DNA of 64,000 nt from Apostichopus japonicus (Eukaryota; Echinodermata; Holothuroidea; Aspidochirotida; Stichopodidae). The stretch is from NCBI RefSeq assembly GCF_037975245.1, contig NC_092562.1, positions 12,468,001-12,532,000 of the forward strand, given 5' to 3'. This document shows positions 62,776-64,000 of this stretch, piece after piece (the first letter of the stretch is position 1; every line of letters starts with the position of its first letter). The notes under the pieces are model-generated. The model saw only the letters and a list, made by a program, of their open reading frames with translations. It made no database searches and was not told where the DNA came from. A program made the translations under genes and the position numbers.

Positions 62776-62930
62776 GCGCGTATCCAGGATTTTCTAACCC
62801 GGGGGGCGCGAATTACTATCTAAGCGGAGCGCCACCATTGGTTGGCGCGGAGCGTACAAGAAAATTTTTGGTTTTGATACCCCCCAGATCACCGGAAATG
62901 GCACTTCTCGGGCTTGAAAATGAGCAACCA
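62776..62930. mobile_element. Left part of a CAGGCGCGTATCC element with hairpin core
   Basis: Starts CAGGCGCGTATCCAGG, close to the element at 54267. The hairpin core follows at about 62815-62925 in inverted orientation, including GCGCCACCATTGGTTGGCGC. The right boundary was not found. Confidence 0.5.
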
Positions 62931-63440
62931 GATGTACACTTTTGCCTGAGAACCAAGTATTTCCCAAAAGTTTTATTTCCATCCATAACCTTTTTGAAGA
63001 TTGTCACCAGTCACACATCATGTTGGACCTCATTGCATGTCCTATGGATCATTGCTTTTGTAGGTGATTCTACATCACGGCCCACAATATCCGAAAGCCC
63101 CACTTTTGAAGGTTTTAAGCCCATTATTTGTTGAGCATTTGAAAATTGAGATTTCTCGTGAATAAAATCACTTGAAAACATACCCATAATGTTGCAGAAA
63201 ATTCAATCTATGGATAACCAATATAGAAAAACCTCCTTGAACCCCTAACAGACAGGTGAAAATTGCACGAGTAGAGGAAAGTATGATGAATAATGTTGGT
63301 GAGGAAATTTTGGAAAATTCTGACACAGTTAATTTATTGGTGTAGAAATATTGCAACCTCTTATAATGGCTATTGGTTGAAGGAACAGAAAAATAGCAGA
63401 TATTTCCGATATCAGGTATATCGAAACCGAACACTACACA

Positions 63441-63865
63441 CATAGGCGTAGGTCCCGTAGGAGGCGGGGGCTGCAGCCCCCCCCCCCCGCAACCCAATTT
63501 TTTCCCATTTTTTTCGGACACCTACTGAAAGAAAAATAAATAGCAATGAATAGCTTAAAAATGATCTCCGTGGTAATTAAAATAAAGTTGTAAGCTTGGC
63601 CGACATTACTACTGTAAAAGAGAGTTTTGACATAAATGGATCTGTATGCTTTTTCTCCATCTACATAAGATATTTGGTTGTTTACATTAGCATTTGGCGG
63701 TATACTGTGCAACTTTGACGGACCGTGCGGTACACGATGCCATGCGTTGTAATGACCGATGTTCGCTTATATGATATTGGCATCGATATGTTGAACGCGC
63801 GTTTTGGCTTTTTTTTCGGGCAAGTCATTACAGCCCCCAAATCCAATTGGGCTCCTACGCCTTTG
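63441..63865. mobile_element. Non-autonomous hAT-like element, 425 bp
   Basis: Ends CATAGGCGTAGG and (inverted) CAAAGGCGTAGG, with an exact 8-bp duplication ACTACACA (63433-63440 and 63866-63873). The interior is non-coding, with a run of 12 C. Termini are close to those of the element at 93-458. Confidence 0.85.
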
Positions 63866-64000
63866 ACTACACACATATACAGTTTTTGAGGCTGTTCATC
63901 GTGGAAAATGCATTTCAATGCTCACTGATATGATGTTATATCTGCTCTTTGCTTTACAAATTCGAAGAGGCGTGTAGCGAGTAATTGCCTGTAGGCAAAC

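Noticed and set aside
62670-63134. 154-aa plus-strand open frame
   Set aside because: It runs through transposon ends and the hairpin core; the peptide (GAPPLVGAERTRKF) recurs wherever the core is inserted.
1-64000. CRISPR arrays, operons, prophage or bacterial systems
   Set aside because: The window is spliced eukaryotic DNA; the regular repeats are minisatellites without spacers.

Overview
This 64 kb window is animal nuclear DNA. The genes are split by many GT-AG introns of a few hundred bases to several kb, the DNA looks AT-rich, and short non-autonomous DNA transposons, tRNA-derived SINEs and minisatellites are dense. Gene content (a motile-cilium protein, a mitochondrial AlkB homologue, a ribosome-biogenesis J protein, a Golgi Yip1 protein) fits any ciliated metazoan. 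A marine invertebrate deuterostome, perhaps an echinoderm, is my guess from general character and is not proven here.

Four conserved genes were rebuilt exon by exon, with every exon phase agreeing. From left to right: CFAP57 (minus, 20 coding exons, 1,214 aa), ALKBH7 (plus, 4 exons, about 236 aa), DNAJC21 (minus, 14 exons, 558 aa) and a single YIPF1/YIPF2-type gene (plus, 8 exons, 296 aa). CFAP57/ALKBH7 and DNAJC21/YIPF1 are each head-to-head; only 513 bp separate the start codons of the second pair. ALKBH7 and DNAJC21 converge on a gene-free interval of about 2 kb. A fifth, unrecognised two-exon gene (minus, 59412-61914, 466 aa) encodes a Ser/Pro-rich, basic, probably disordered protein.

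The 51-59 kb interval holds no conserved gene. It contains a LINE reverse-transcriptase tail with a frameshift, nested DNA transposons, a short conserved-looking motif, and local tandem duplications leading up to the orphan gene, including a decayed copy of that gene's last exon.

The most unusual content is in the repeats. At least eight insertions have clear terminal inverted repeats, and most have exact target-site duplications (8 bp in five or six cases). Several unrelated-terminus elements share two internal modules: a core of about 105 bp with two hairpins, and a GC-rich palindrome. Separately, several minisatellites start within a few bases of 5' splice sites, and in DNAJC21 an exon half plus its splice donor has been amplified five times in an 82-bp tandem array.
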